A DNA stretch of 64,000 nt, taken from the NCBI RefSeq assembly GCF_005893125.1, contig NZ_VCJS01000017.1, positions 43,591 to 107,590 on the forward strand. Direction: 5' to 3'. This document shows positions 1-8,373 of the stretch, piece by piece. A program made the translations under genes and the position numbers. This DNA comes from Nonomuraea basaltis. Its GTDB lineage: Bacteria; Actinomycetota; Actinomycetes; Streptosporangiales; Streptosporangiaceae. The notes beneath the pieces are model-generated. The model was not told the origin of the DNA. It was given only the letters and a program-made list of their open reading frames with translations, and ran no database searches. Each line of letters starts with the position of its first letter. Position 1 is the stretch's first letter.

Positions 1-111
1 GCGTCGCGGTTGGGCGCCGCCGGGGTGGCACCGTCCACCACGATGCTCGGGGTGACACGGCTGGCGATCCCCGACCTGATGGTCGAGCTTGAGGGGACCG
101 CCGTCGCGTGA
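1..111 (+). CDS. RidA/YjgF family protein, C-terminal fragment (runs off the window start)
   Basis: The first 36 codons are open and end at TGA 109-111. The tail has the look of the RidA/YjgF C-terminus: a Ser-Thr-Thr strand, the hydrophobic stretch MLGVTRLAIPDLMVELEGTA, and a short Ala/Val end. RidA proteins deaminate reactive enamine/imine intermediates in the cytoplasm. The N-terminal two thirds lie outside the window, so the family call rests on this tail only. A perfect hairpin follows 10 bases downstream. Confidence 0.5.
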   Translation, partial: ASRLGAAGVAPSTTMLGVTRLAIPDLMVELEGTAVA

Positions 112-120
112 TGCGACCTC

Positions 121-150
121 GCCGCCTCCGGCAGGGCTGCCGGAGGCGGC
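121..150 (+). terminator. Perfect 13-bp hairpin, probable terminator of the RidA-like gene
   Basis: The arms gccgcctccggca and tgccggaggcggc are exact inverted repeats around a 4-nt loop. No T tract follows, which is common for actinobacterial terminators. It sits between the upstream stop at 111 and the DUF488 start near 189. Confidence 0.7.
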
Positions 151-188
151 ACGAGTAGGAGGCGGGTGGGTGATTTCCGGTGCTCAGG

Positions 189-665
189 ATGGCGACAATC
201 GGCGTCTATGGTTTCGGCGGCGAGTCCTTCCTGCAACGACTGCGGCACGCGGACGTTCGTCTGCTGCTCGACGTACGCCAGCGCCGCGGTGTCCGCGGAC
301 CCGAGTACGCCTGGGCGAACTCACGCCGGCTGCAGGCGGCCCTCGCCCATGCCGGGATCGCCTACGAGCACCACCGTGAGCTCGCCCCAACCACCGAGTT
401 GCGCCGGCTCCAGTACGCCGAGGATGACCGCCAAGGGGTCGGCAAGCGCTCGCGCCGCGAACTCGCTGCCGAGTACACCCGCCGCTACACCACCGAGATC
501 CTCGACCGCGCCGACCTCGCGCCGATCGTGTCGGCGCTGCCGAGCAGTGGGACCGCAGCGCTGCTCTGTGTCGAGCGCGCCCCCGAGGCCTGCCACCGCT
601 CGTTGATCGCCCAGCGGCTGACGGAGCAGCACCACGTCACGATCGAGCACCTGCGCCCGTTGTGA
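189..665 (+). CDS. DUF488 family protein
   Basis: About 158 aa. The family signature CVERAPEACHRSLIAQRL lies near the C-terminus, with the typical N-terminal strand IGVYGFGGESF and an LLDVRQ segment. DUF488 proteins are small cytoplasmic proteins of unknown function with conserved Cys and His residues that suggest metal or nucleotide chemistry. ATG 189 gives the usual N-terminus; GTG 180 in the same frame is closer to an AGGAGG-like site at about 157-162 and cannot be excluded. It stands alone, with a terminator before it and 243 bases without a gene after it. Confidence 0.8.
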   Translation: MATIGVYGFGGESFLQRLRHADVRLLLDVRQRRGVRGPEYAWANSRRLQAALAHAGIAYEHHRELAPTTELRRLQYAEDDRQGVGKRSRRELAAEYTRRYTTEILDRADLAPIVSALPSSGTAALLCVERAPEACHRSLIAQRLTEQHHVTIEHLRPL

Positions 666-908
666 CGCGTGAATTCCTAGCTCTTCAACGCCGGCTTCGG
701 GCGCATCGGATCGTCACACCGGGCACCCTGTCCCGCTCGCAAACTCGGTTTCGTGCTGTGAGCTGGTGTTTTGCTACGAGGTCAGGGCCGCGGCTGGGAC
801 TATCCAGTCCGGCCGGGCGGCCATGCCGACCCTGTGGTCAGCCGTGACGGCACCGACCGGAACCTCCTCCACATCCCCTCACGGGGAAACGCGTGGCGCC
901 GGTGAGGG

Positions 909-2129
909 TCAGCGGTGCAGTAGGAGCGGCAGGCTGCTCCAGCCGTGCGCGATGAAGGATGGGACGTGCGCCAGCTCGGTCTCGTCCTCTGCCAGCCGCA
1001 GGTCCGGGAACCGGGCGAACAGCGCAGGCAAGGCGGTGAGCGCCTCCTGGCGGGCGAGTGGAGCGCCGATGCAGCGGTGCACGCCGATGCCGAAGGCCAG
1101 GTGCTCGTCGCGTTCCTTGGTCGGGTCGAACCGGTCGGCGTCCGGGCCGTGCTGGTCGGGGTCGTGCCCGGCCGCCAAGTAGCTCGCGATGATCGCGTCG
1201 CCCGCCTCGATGCGTACGCCGCCGATCTCGATCGGCTCGATGGCGAACCGCAGTGGCAGGTTGGCGATCGACGGTGCCCAGCGCAGCGTCTCCTCGATCA
1301 CCGCCTCCCAGGAGATCTCTCCCAGCAGGACACGCCGGAGGTAGTGCGGATGGGTGAGCAGGGCGTGCACGGCGTTGCCGATCAGGTTGACGGTGGTCTC
1401 GTGTCCGGCCGCGATAAGGAGGAGCAGGGTGTCGCGCAGCTCGTCGTCGCTGAGCGAGTCGCCGCTGTCGCGGACGTTGATCAGCTCCGTGGTCAGATCA
1501 TCGCCCGGGTGCTCGCGCTTGTAGGTGACCAAGGCGGGCAGTACGGTGCCGATCTGGACCGCCGTGGCCGTTGCCTGCTCCGGGGTGGCGGTGGTGTCCA
1601 TGATGGCCTCCATCATCTGGGCCATCTCCACCCGCATGTCCTCGGGAACGCCGAACAGCTCGCAGATCACCCGCATCGGCAGCGGGTGGGCGTAGGCGCT
1701 GCGCAGATCGATGACCTGGCCCGGCGGCAGCGCAGTCATGGCGTCCAGCAGTTCCGCGACGAGACCCTCGACGATCGGCTGCATGGCCTTGGTACGGCGC
1801 GCGGTGAAGCTCGGGGCGATCAGCTTCCGCAGTCGCCGGTGCTCCTCGCCGTAGGCGCTGAGCATGTTGGACACGCCGATCCAGGTCATGATCCAGGTCC
1901 AGCCGGGCTTGTCGGCCACCTGAGGCAGCAGCCGCCAGTGCCGCTTGTCCTTGCTCACCAGCGGATCGAGGATGAGCTGCTTGAGCAGGTCGTGCCGGGT
2001 GACGGCCCAGGCCGGGATGCCTCCCGCGAGCTCTACGAGGACCAGGGGGCCGAGGTCACGTAACCGGCGGACCTCGCCGGGAAGGTCGGCTCCGAAGGGA
2101 TCGAGGACGACGGGGGTTGTACTGCCCAA
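909..2129 (-). CDS. cvnF: Cytochrome P450, second P450 of the conservon (CYP154-like by context)
   Basis: A 406-aa class I bacterial P450. All hallmark motifs are present: I-helix AAGHETT with the acid-alcohol pair, K-helix EETLR (ExxR), and the heme loop FGIGVHRCIG with the ligand Cys. TTG 2129 is chosen because GGGAGA lies 6 nt upstream and the protein then begins just before the conserved LDPFGAD region; longer starts would run deep into the upstream P450. The gene overlaps the 3' end of that P450 by 97 nt, so the two are probably translated together. In actinomycete conservons a CYP157-type and a CYP154-type P450 are often encoded in tandem; the subfamily label is inferred from that arrangement. 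Electrons must come from a ferredoxin encoded elsewhere. Confidence 0.88.
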   Translation of the reverse strand: MGSTTPVVLDPFGADLPGEVRRLRDLGPLVLVELAGGIPAWAVTRHDLLKQLILDPLVSKDKRHWRLLPQVADKPGWTWIMTWIGVSNMLSAYGEEHRRLRKLIAPSFTARRTKAMQPIVEGLVAELLDAMTALPPGQVIDLRSAYAHPLPMRVICELFGVPEDMRVEMAQMMEAIMDTTATPEQATATAVQIGTVLPALVTYKREHPGDDLTTELINVRDSGDSLSDDELRDTLLLLIAAGHETTVNLIGNAVHALLTHPHYLRRVLLGEISWEAVIEETLRWAPSIANLPLRFAIEPIEIGGVRIEAGDAIIASYLAAGHDPDQHGPDADRFDPTKERDEHLAFGIGVHRCIGAPLARQEALTALPALFARFPDLRLAEDETELAHVPSFIAHGWSSLPLLLHR

Positions 2130-3358
2130 GGGGATTCTCCCGGCTGATCGGGGCGGATGGGGGTGAAGCGCACTGGCAGGTGCGCCAGCGCACGGTGGAA
2201 CGGGCCGGGCCGCCACAGCAGTCCATCGCGCGGCACGGTCAGTTCGAGGTCGCACAGGTGAGAGGTCAGGCGCTCGATCGCGGTCATGGCGATGAGCACG
2301 GCCGGGTCGCTGGCCGGGCAGCGGTGTGGACCGGCGCCGAAGCCCAGGTACGCGCCGCCGTCGGAGCGCATCTCCTCGGGCATGTTGCTGGGCTCGGTGT
2401 TGGCCGCGGCATAGGAGACGAGGACCAGCTCGGCCGGCTGGATCCAGGTGCCGTGGAAGTGCACGGGCTGGCGCACGAAGTACGGGCCGTAGTTCGCCAT
2501 GGCGGGCTCGGCGCGCAGGGCTTCCATCAGGGCGTCGTACGTGCTGAGCGCTCCATTGCTGAGCGAGCTGTAGTAGCGGTCGTCGCTGACCATCCGGGAG
2601 ATCGTATTGGAGATCAGGTTGGCCGTGGGCTCGTAGCTGGCGGCCACCACAAGCACGATGGTCTGCGCCAGCTCGTCGCTCCCCAACCCGGCCGGATGGT
2701 CGATGAACCAGGAGGTCAGGTCATCGCCCCGCTGGGTGTACTTGCCCTGGATCAGCTCGCCGATGTAGCGGCTGAACGCGTCGCTGCCCCGCGCGCCCGT
2801 CTCGCCGTCCGCCTCCATCATGTCCGACAGGGCCTTGGCCAGGCCGGCGCTGTCGGAGTCGGGCCGCCCGAAGAGCAGGTTGAAGACGCGCGCCGGGATG
2901 GCCCTGGCGAAATCGGCGACCAGGTCGGCCTCGCCCTTCGCGGCGAACTGGCTGATGAGCGAGTCGCACACCTCGATCACCATCTGGCGCAGCTTGTGCG
3001 GCTGGACCAGCTGGAAGCAGTCGGAGATCACCTTCCGGTAGCGGGCGTGCTCGGCCCCGTCGGAGAACAGCGCGTTGGGCCGGTAGCCGAGCATGGCGAT
3101 CATCCCCGCGGCCTCCGGGGTGTCGGGGAGCCGCGTCTGCCAGGCGGTGGGGTTCTTGCTCCAGACGCCGCCGGCGTTCGTGAGCACGTCCACGGCGGCC
3201 TGGTAGGCGATCACCAGGTGGGCCTCGATGCCCGGGGCGATCTCGACGGGCGCGACCGCGCCGTGCCGACGGCGCAGCTCCGCATAGACCGCCTGCGGGT
3301 CCCTGGCGTACTCCGGCCCGTACAGGCGCCCGGAGTCGGGCATATAGCGCAGGGTCAT
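2033..3358 (-). CDS. cvnE: Cytochrome P450, first P450 of the conservon (CYP157-like by context), atypical I-helix
   Basis: A 441-aa P450 starting at ATG 3358, inside an ATGA overlap with the stop of cvnD. The heme loop FGAGPHRC and an ExxR motif (EALR) are present. The I-helix reads AASYEPT where the neighbouring P450 has AAGHETT: Gly-His is replaced by Ser-Tyr and the proton-relay Thr by Pro. Conservon P450s of the CYP157 type are known for deviations in otherwise invariant motifs, and this one may be catalytically unusual or act as a ligand or heme sensor. The last ~32 residues are Pro/Ser-rich and lie in the overlap with the next gene. Confidence 0.88.
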   Translation of the reverse strand: MTLRYMPDSGRLYGPEYARDPQAVYAELRRRHGAVAPVEIAPGIEAHLVIAYQAAVDVLTNAGGVWSKNPTAWQTRLPDTPEAAGMIAMLGYRPNALFSDGAEHARYRKVISDCFQLVQPHKLRQMVIEVCDSLISQFAAKGEADLVADFARAIPARVFNLLFGRPDSDSAGLAKALSDMMEADGETGARGSDAFSRYIGELIQGKYTQRGDDLTSWFIDHPAGLGSDELAQTIVLVVAASYEPTANLISNTISRMVSDDRYYSSLSNGALSTYDALMEALRAEPAMANYGPYFVRQPVHFHGTWIQPAELVLVSYAAANTEPSNMPEEMRSDGGAYLGFGAGPHRCPASDPAVLIAMTAIERLTSHLCDLELTVPRDGLLWRPGPFHRALAHLPVRFTPIRPDQPGESPWAVQPPSSSIPSEPTFPARSAGYVTSAPWSS

Positions 3359-3933
3359 GACAGCACCAGCTCTCTGATGTGCTCCACCAGCGCGATCAGC
3401 GAGGTGCGGGCGGAGACGGGGTCGCGGGCGTCGCACACCACCAGCGGCGTGCGCGGGTCCAGGTCGAACGCCTTGCGCAGGGCATCCGGCGGGTAATCCG
3501 GCGAGTCGGGGAAGTGGTTGACGGCCACCGCGTAGCGGATGCCGCTGTTCTCCACCAGGTCGAGGACGGCGAAGCTGTCGTCGATGCGGCGGGTGTCGGC
3601 CAGCACCAGGACTCCCAGCGCGCCGCGGACCAGCTCGTTCCACAGGACCTGGAACCGGGTCTGGCCCGGCGCTCCGAACAGGTAGAGCACCACGCCTGGC
3701 AGGGTGAGGCGGCCGAAGTCGATCGCGGTGGTCGTGGTCGTCTTCTCGTTCACGCCGGTGAGGTCGTCCACTAGCGTGCCCGCCTGGGTGAGCACCTCCT
3801 CGGTGTTGAGGGGCTTGATCTCCGAGAGCGCGCCCACGATGGTCGTCTTGCCCACGCCGAACGGCCCGGCGATGACCAGCTTGACCGGGATGTGTTCGGT
3901 ACTGATACGGCGGTCAGAGAGCGCGGAGGCCAC
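3355..3933 (-). CDS. cvnD: Conservon GTP/ATP-binding protein CvnD
   Basis: 192 aa with a P-loop GPFGVGKTT near residue 25 and the second motif LFGAPGQTRF, the equivalent of the G3 DxxGQ region. The usual NKxD specificity motif is weak (AVNHFPDSP). CvnD proteins are small Ras-like GTPases that work with CvnA, B and C in a membrane-associated complex likened to eukaryotic G-protein systems and shown in Streptomyces to influence differentiation and secondary metabolism. It overlaps cvnC by 20 nt upstream and cvnE by 4 nt downstream, so the operon is translationally coupled. Confidence 0.93.
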   Translation of the reverse strand: MASALSDRRISTEHIPVKLVIAGPFGVGKTTIVGALSEIKPLNTEEVLTQAGTLVDDLTGVNEKTTTTTAIDFGRLTLPGVVLYLFGAPGQTRFQVLWNELVRGALGVLVLADTRRIDDSFAVLDLVENSGIRYAVAVNHFPDSPDYPPDALRKAFDLDPRTPLVVCDARDPVSARTSLIALVEHIRELVLS

Positions 3934-4264
3934 TGAGTACCAACTCCAAGATCTCGATGTCGGGCAGGTCGGCGGCCGGCGGATCGCGGGTCAGCAGCGT
4001 TCCGCCACCGACCAGCCCGGCGACCAGCAACCGCACCACGCAGTACGGCAGGCCCAGGTGCGCGGCGCACTCATACACCGACAATGGCCCATCCCGCAGC
4101 AGGGCCAGCAGATACGATCCCGGAGGGTCCAGCCCGTTGGTGGCGGCGTCGGGCGCGATGTAGACCAGGGTCGTGCGCTCGACGCTGATGTTCTCGGGCA
4201 CGGTCAACCTCGCGGCGGCCATGTAATCCGGGACGACGCGCCGCCGCTGCCGTCCGGAGGTCAT
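3914..4264 (-). CDS. cvnC: Conservon DUF742 protein CvnC
   Basis: 116 aa, the standard DUF742 length, with the RRRVVPDYM start region and a C-terminal winged-helix-like segment (GPLSVYECAAHLGLPYCVVR). DUF742 proteins are found almost only between the roadblock protein and the GTPase in conservons and probably bridge the two. ATG 4264 overlaps the TGA of cvnB in an ATGA arrangement. The Thr-Ser-Gly-Arg-Gln start is typical of the family. Confidence 0.93.
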   Translation of the reverse strand: MTSGRQRRRVVPDYMAAARLTVPENISVERTTLVYIAPDAATNGLDPPGSYLLALLRDGPLSVYECAAHLGLPYCVVRLLVAGLVGGGTLLTRDPPAADLPDIEILELVLSGLRAL

Positions 4265-4716
4265 GCCCGGACGCCCGGCACCCTGGCCGCACTGGCCTCG
4301 TCGAGAGCTTTGATCAGCTTCTGCACCTGGAGCTGCACCTCGTAGGCCAGCGAGCCGATGTTGACCGCCCCGGTGGCGGCGACGACGATGGCGGCGCGGT
4401 CGCCGGCCGGGGCGATGTAGTAGTAGCCGCTGCCGGCGGAGATGACAATGTCCACCACCTCGCCGTCGACGCCGTTGCTGAGACCGTCACACAGGGCGCG
4501 GGCGGCCCCCAGCACGGAGCTCGTCATGGCGGCGGCGCGCTCGCCGCTCTCGGCGGTCACGTCGGCCGAGCCGCCGAGGATGAGCCCGTCACGGCTCAAC
4601 ACCACGCCGCGGGCGACACCAGGCAGTGCCAGGAGGGGCGACAGGACCCAGGACACGTCGAGGGACAACGGGCGACCCTTGGCCTGAACACGGCCGGAAG
4701 CGCTGTGAGTGTCCAT
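4261..4716 (-). CDS. cvnB: Roadblock/LC7 domain protein CvnB
   Basis: About 151 aa. The roadblock/LC7 fold is recognisable from VSWVLSPLLALPGVARGVVL, followed by a SRDGLILGGS strand and the DGEVVDIVI / GYYYIAPAGDRAAIVV sheet. Roadblock proteins dimerise and regulate the partner NTPase (CvnD). ATG 4716 is preferred because GAAGGGA lies upstream and it clears the cvnA stop by 7 nt; an in-frame ATG at 4746 would add 10 residues and overlap cvnA. Confidence 0.92.
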   Translation of the reverse strand: MDTHSASGRVQAKGRPLSLDVSWVLSPLLALPGVARGVVLSRDGLILGGSADVTAESGERAAAMTSSVLGAARALCDGLSNGVDGEVVDIVISAGSGYYYIAPAGDRAAIVVAATGAVNIGSLAYEVQLQVQKLIKALDEASAARVPGVRA

Positions 4717-4723
4717 GGAGCGG

Positions 4724-6286
4724 TCAATTCCCTTCGGTGATGTCATGCTGCTGCGGGGGGAGCGCTTCGCGGCGGCCCGCTTCGGCTCCGACCTGGAAAT
4801 CTCCCCACCGCTTCCGGGCCTCCTCCGGGGTGGTGAGCAACCTGCCGTCCGAGTCGGCAGAACCGCCAGAACCGCCAGAGCCGCTCGGTCCGCCGGTGGG
4901 CCCAGAGCCGGACCCGGCAGGCGACGACTGGCGGCGGCGCTGCGGTAGCGGCGCCAGATGCTCCGCAGAGGTACGCCGTTGCTCGGGCGCCGTCGCGGGT
5001 TCCGGACGGAGCGCTGCCGCAGGCTCCGAGTGGATGGCTGTGGTGGAGGCTGGTACGGCGGCCACAGGCTCCGGCCGGATGCCTATGGCTGCGGCCGGGA
5101 CAGTGGCGCGGACCGGCTCGGGTGCCAGCACCGACGGTCGGCTGTCCTCCGGCATCTCCACCAGCAGGGCGGTGGGAATGCTCAGCACGGCCTGGACGCC
5201 GCCGAATGCGCTCTTCTTGACCGTGACCTGCATGCCGTAGTGTGCGACCTGACGGCCGATCGCGGCCCAGCCGGTGTGCGGCGGGTTGCCCAAATCGACC
5301 AGGCGGACCGGGTGGGTGCCACTCAGCAGGCGGCTCGCGCGGGCGTACTGGTCCTCGTTGAGGCCGACACCGGCGTCGTCGATGACGATGGCGGCGCCGT
5401 TGTTGGTCTCGTGCACGGCAATGGTCACCTTGAGCGTGCCATGGGAGTGGTGGACCGCGTTGGCCAGCAGCTCGGCGGTGATGAACAGGATCGACTCGGC
5501 GGCGCGGGCGGCGACCCCGATCCGGCGGCGCAGGTGGTTGGCCGGGCCCTCGATGCGCTGCTCGAAGTTCTCCACCCGGGAGATCGCGCCCACCATCAGG
5601 TCCACCAGATAGGTGTCGTCACGCGACAGGCCGGGCGTGGCGCCACAAGCGATGCCGGTGACCTGCGCACGACGGATGATCAGTTCGTTGAACATGTCGA
5701 GTCCCAGCACCTCGCGCAGCAGCGCCGTGTGCTCGTCGCCGATGTAGCGCTGCTGCACGCCGGCGAGCAGGTCCTGGGCGCGCAGTGCCTGGGTCTGCAC
5801 GCGGGACATCGCGCCCCTGATGATCGACTGGGCCGCCTCGTCGATGCGCTCCCCTTCCGCGCGGACGCCGCGGGTGAGCGCGTCGAGGATGGCGCGGTGC
5901 TGCCTGTCGACGTCCGTGCCGGCGAGCGCCGGGTTGTGCACGCCGGGGACGATCACATGCGGCGCGCGCAGGTGGGACAGCAGGGCGGGAATCCGCTTCG
6001 AGGTCAGGTGCTCGGTCTCGGCGCGCACGAGGTCCTGCTGGGCGCGCACCTCGCGCAGCAGTGCCTCGCTCTCCTGGGCCTGGCGCTCCGCCTGCACCTG
6101 GCGCTGGTCCCTGGCGCTGGTCTCGCGCGTCAGGTGCTCCTGCGCCTGACGGGCCTGAACCAGCTGCCCACGGGCTCGGGCGAGGTCGTTGCGTACGCGG
6201 AAGTGGAGGATCAGGACGCCCGCGAGGGCGAGGGCGAGAACGGCGGCGCCGATCACTATCGGGACCATGAAGGAGTCTGGCGGCAT
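4724..6286 (-). CDS. cvnA: Conservon sensor-kinase-like ATPase CvnA
   Basis: 520 aa. One membrane segment (about residues 8-28, VPIVIGAAVLALALAGVLIL) is followed by a long charged helix, a four-helix region, and an HATPase_c domain with an N-box (ELLANAVHHS) and G-box (DDAGVGL). No classical phospho-accepting H-box is apparent, as in other CvnA proteins. The C-terminal ~130 residues are low-complexity Pro/Ala/Glu with a Gly/Ser-rich stretch and are probably disordered. It is the first gene of the operon and the presumed membrane anchor of the CvnA-D complex. Confidence 0.92.
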   Translation of the reverse strand: MPPDSFMVPIVIGAAVLALALAGVLILHFRVRNDLARARGQLVQARQAQEHLTRETSARDQRQVQAERQAQESEALLREVRAQQDLVRAETEHLTSKRIPALLSHLRAPHVIVPGVHNPALAGTDVDRQHRAILDALTRGVRAEGERIDEAAQSIIRGAMSRVQTQALRAQDLLAGVQQRYIGDEHTALLREVLGLDMFNELIIRRAQVTGIACGATPGLSRDDTYLVDLMVGAISRVENFEQRIEGPANHLRRRIGVAARAAESILFITAELLANAVHHSHGTLKVTIAVHETNNGAAIVIDDAGVGLNEDQYARASRLLSGTHPVRLVDLGNPPHTGWAAIGRQVAHYGMQVTVKKSAFGGVQAVLSIPTALLVEMPEDSRPSVLAPEPVRATVPAAAIGIRPEPVAAVPASTTAIHSEPAAALRPEPATAPEQRRTSAEHLAPLPQRRRQSSPAGSGSGPTGGPSGSGGSGGSADSDGRLLTTPEEARKRWGDFQVGAEAGRREALPPQQHDITEGN

Positions 6287-6727
6287 GACAGTCCTGGGTG
6301 TCGAGAAGAGCTGGCGGGGAGATGTCGACCGCCGAAGAGCCCGCTAACGGCACGTGTCGGTCTCGCACGGCGGCTGGCGAAGACCACGTCGGCGTGGCAC
6401 ACGCCCTGCCGCGACGTCGGTACGGTTGTGTGCCTGCTGCGGTTCTGCCTGAGGCATGGCGAGGCCAAGCGACATGGGCATCCTCGGTCTCAGTGGAAAG
6501 GAGCGACGGCCAAACGGGAAACCCAGTATTCCCCTTTGGTCACGATAGTCAACTGTGTGTAAGGTCGTCAGTGCGTTCGGCCTTAACATATGGTCAGATT
6601 TGTCCGGATCGATGGACCCTCTGAGGGATCTCCGGTCCTGTCTGCGAACCCATATTTGCTCGTTCCAGGCCGCGTCGGCCGCCGCCACATCGACGACCTC
6701 AGCGTCACATGCGTTTCCACGTGAAAA
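6287..6727 (-). promoter_or_regulatory. Upstream region of the conservon with a weak candidate promoter
   Basis: No convincing gene lies in these 441 bases. On the minus strand TTGACT (6552-6547) and TACTGG (6528-6523) are 18 nt apart, giving a sigma-70-like but imperfect promoter about 240 nt before the cvnA start. A GGGAA/TTCCC inverted repeat with an 8-nt spacer (about 6517-6534) overlaps the -10 position and could be an operator. The long leader makes this tentative. Confidence 0.3.
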
Positions 6728-6900
6728 ATGTTCGTTGTGGAGATCATCGAGGTCACTGCCGACCAGATCACCGTCAGGCTTGGTCCTGATGGCGCGGGCA
6801 CGATCAACAACGCGCTGAACGAGGTGTGCAACGGCGCGCATCTCGATAAGCGGGACTTTCAGACGCGGATGGGCGTCGTGCGAGAGGAGGCGCGCGATGA
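6728..6900 (+). pseudogene. Small conserved-looking protein, C-terminus lost
   Basis: The first ~57 codons from ATG 6728 look like a genuine compact protein, with strands VVEIIEVTADQITVRLG followed by NNALNEVCNG and a C-terminal helix TRMGVVREEAR. After about 6893 the reading turns into low-quality sequence and runs on to 7078 across the opposite-strand zinc-ribbon gene. That suggests the natural stop was lost through an indel or deletion. No good ribosome-binding site is visible. The function is unknown. Confidence 0.45.
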
Positions 6901-6927
6901 CCGTAGGTGCGAGTGCCTGCAAGGGCG

Positions 6928-7287
6928 CTACCCGTCGGCAGGGTCGCATAGCGCGAGTGCTTCGGCATCGGTCAGCCCTTTGCGCGCTGCGATCCTGCGC
7001 CGTACCCGCACCTGCGCGCTCGTGTGCGGACGGTATTTCGGATCCCTCCCGCAGCCGCAGGTCTCGAAGCCTTCGTAGCGAAGCCCCGCTCCCAGAACGG
7101 CCGCGACAGCCGCCCAATTGCGGTCCTTGGTCTTGCGTGGTGCGGCGAAGTCATGGCCGGCGAAGAGCATCGGGCGGCGGCAGCGCGTGCAAAGGTGCTC
7201 TGCGCTGTCCCAGGCCAGTTTGTGGCTCTGACGGCAGGAAACGCATACGTAGTGGACCTTGTAGGTGACCTCCGCGTATGTGCACAC
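6928..7287 (-). CDS. Small zinc-ribbon protein of unknown function
   Basis: 119 aa. Two CxxC knuckles, CVSC and CTRC, about 17 residues apart near the N-terminus form a zinc ribbon, followed by a FAPPRK-like linker and a CGCG motif. Similar short actinomycete proteins (YVCVSCR... then RPRT...VRER) are common and often mislabelled; no enzyme activity can be inferred. The start ATG 7287 puts the ribbon 13 residues in. Nothing else in the neighbourhood suggests a pathway. Confidence 0.7.
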   Translation of the reverse strand: MCTYAEVTYKVHYVCVSCRQSHKLAWDSAEHLCTRCRRPMLFAGHDFAAPRKTKDRNWAAVAAVLGAGLRYEGFETCGCGRDPKYRPHTSAQVRVRRRIAARKGLTDAEALALCDPADG

Positions 7288-7366
7288 AGGGACAGAGTAC
7301 TCCTGACTTTCGCGAAGATCGTCTCACCGCGTGCCTCGGGAATGCGCGGCGGCCCGGGGGCGGGTG

Positions 7367-8287
7367 TTAGTTGCTTTCCGTGGTGGGCGGGGCGCTGTCT
7401 GCTGGTTCCTCACCGTGGGCTACATTGCCGCGATGCCGGCTCCCGAATTCTCGGGTGGCTGCCCAGCTGGCGAGGAGGGCGAACCTGTCGGCGGAAGGTG
7501 AGCCTTCTTCGACGCTGAATGTGCATATGGACAGGCCTGGTTCGCCGGGCAGTTCGAACACGTCGAAGGTGACGTCGATCTCGCCGACTTCGGGGTGGCG
7601 GTAGACCTTCTGGCCGGTGCGGTGCTCGTGCACGTCCTGCTCGCCCCAATCCGTGCGGAACTGTGGGCTGAGCGTGGAGAGCTCTCCGATGAGTGCGGTG
7701 AGGTCCTTGTTGAGCGGGTCGCGTCCGGCTTCGAGCCGCAGCATCGCGGCGGTCATGCTGCGAGCAAGGGGCCAGTCGACGTAGAAGTCTCGAGCGCGGG
7801 GGTCGAGGAAGATGAACCGGGCCAGGTTCGGCTTATCGGCCTCGAAGTGCGGGGCGAACAGCGCGCGGCCCATGAGGTTCGCGGCGATGAGGTCCTGCTG
7901 CGCGTTGACCACGACAGCAGGCACGGCCATGTTGTCCAGGACCCGTTGCACCGAGACCCGCACCGACGGCTTGGCCCGCCGCCGACTGCGCGCGGCCGGT
8001 GTCGCCGGGGTGGTGCGGGCCAGCTCGAACAGGTATTCGCGTTCGACGTCGTTGAGTTGCAGCGCTCGCGCGATGGCATTGAGCACGCTCTCGGAGGCGC
8101 CGCGGATCTTGCCGCGTTCGAGCTGGGTGTAGTAGTCGACGCTGACGCCGGCGAGCATGGCGACCTCTTCCCGGCGTAGGCCGGGCACGCGCCGTTCGCC
8201 GCCGAAGTCGGGTAGTCCCGCCTGTTCGGGGGTCACGTGCGCCCGGCGGGAGATCAAGAACTCCCGCACCTCGTCCTTCCTGCTCAT
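7367..8287 (-). CDS. XRE-type regulator with MmyB-like ligand-binding domain
   Basis: 306 aa. The N-terminal HTH (LRREEVAMLAGVSVDYYTQL) is followed from about residue 105 by an MmyB-like domain (AVVVNAQQDLIAANLMGRAL, then VDWPLARSMTAAMLRLEAGRDP). MmyB-type domains bind fatty-acid-like or other small ligands. ATG 8287 is chosen because GGAGG lies directly upstream and the family begins a few residues before the HTH. It lies 86 nt downstream of an alcohol dehydrogenase on the same strand; regulators of this class frequently control the adjacent oxidoreductase. Confidence 0.88.
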   Translation of the reverse strand: MSRKDEVREFLISRRAHVTPEQAGLPDFGGERRVPGLRREEVAMLAGVSVDYYTQLERGKIRGASESVLNAIARALQLNDVEREYLFELARTTPATPAARSRRRAKPSVRVSVQRVLDNMAVPAVVVNAQQDLIAANLMGRALFAPHFEADKPNLARFIFLDPRARDFYVDWPLARSMTAAMLRLEAGRDPLNKDLTALIGELSTLSPQFRTDWGEQDVHEHRTGQKVYRHPEVGEIDVTFDVFELPGEPGLSICTFSVEEGSPSADRFALLASWAATREFGSRHRGNVAHGEEPADSAPPTTESN

Positions 8288-8373
8288 ATCCTCCACCGTA
8301 AATCTGCCAGATGACCTGATCAGCGCTCCGGTGCTGTCCGCCACGGCCGCGCCTCGCGGCGGGGGCGGGTGCG

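Noticed and set aside
909..6286. Biosynthetic gene cluster because of two P450 genes
   Set aside because: The order kinase-like / roadblock / DUF742 / GTPase / P450 / P450 is the conservon arrangement; no core biosynthetic enzyme is present.
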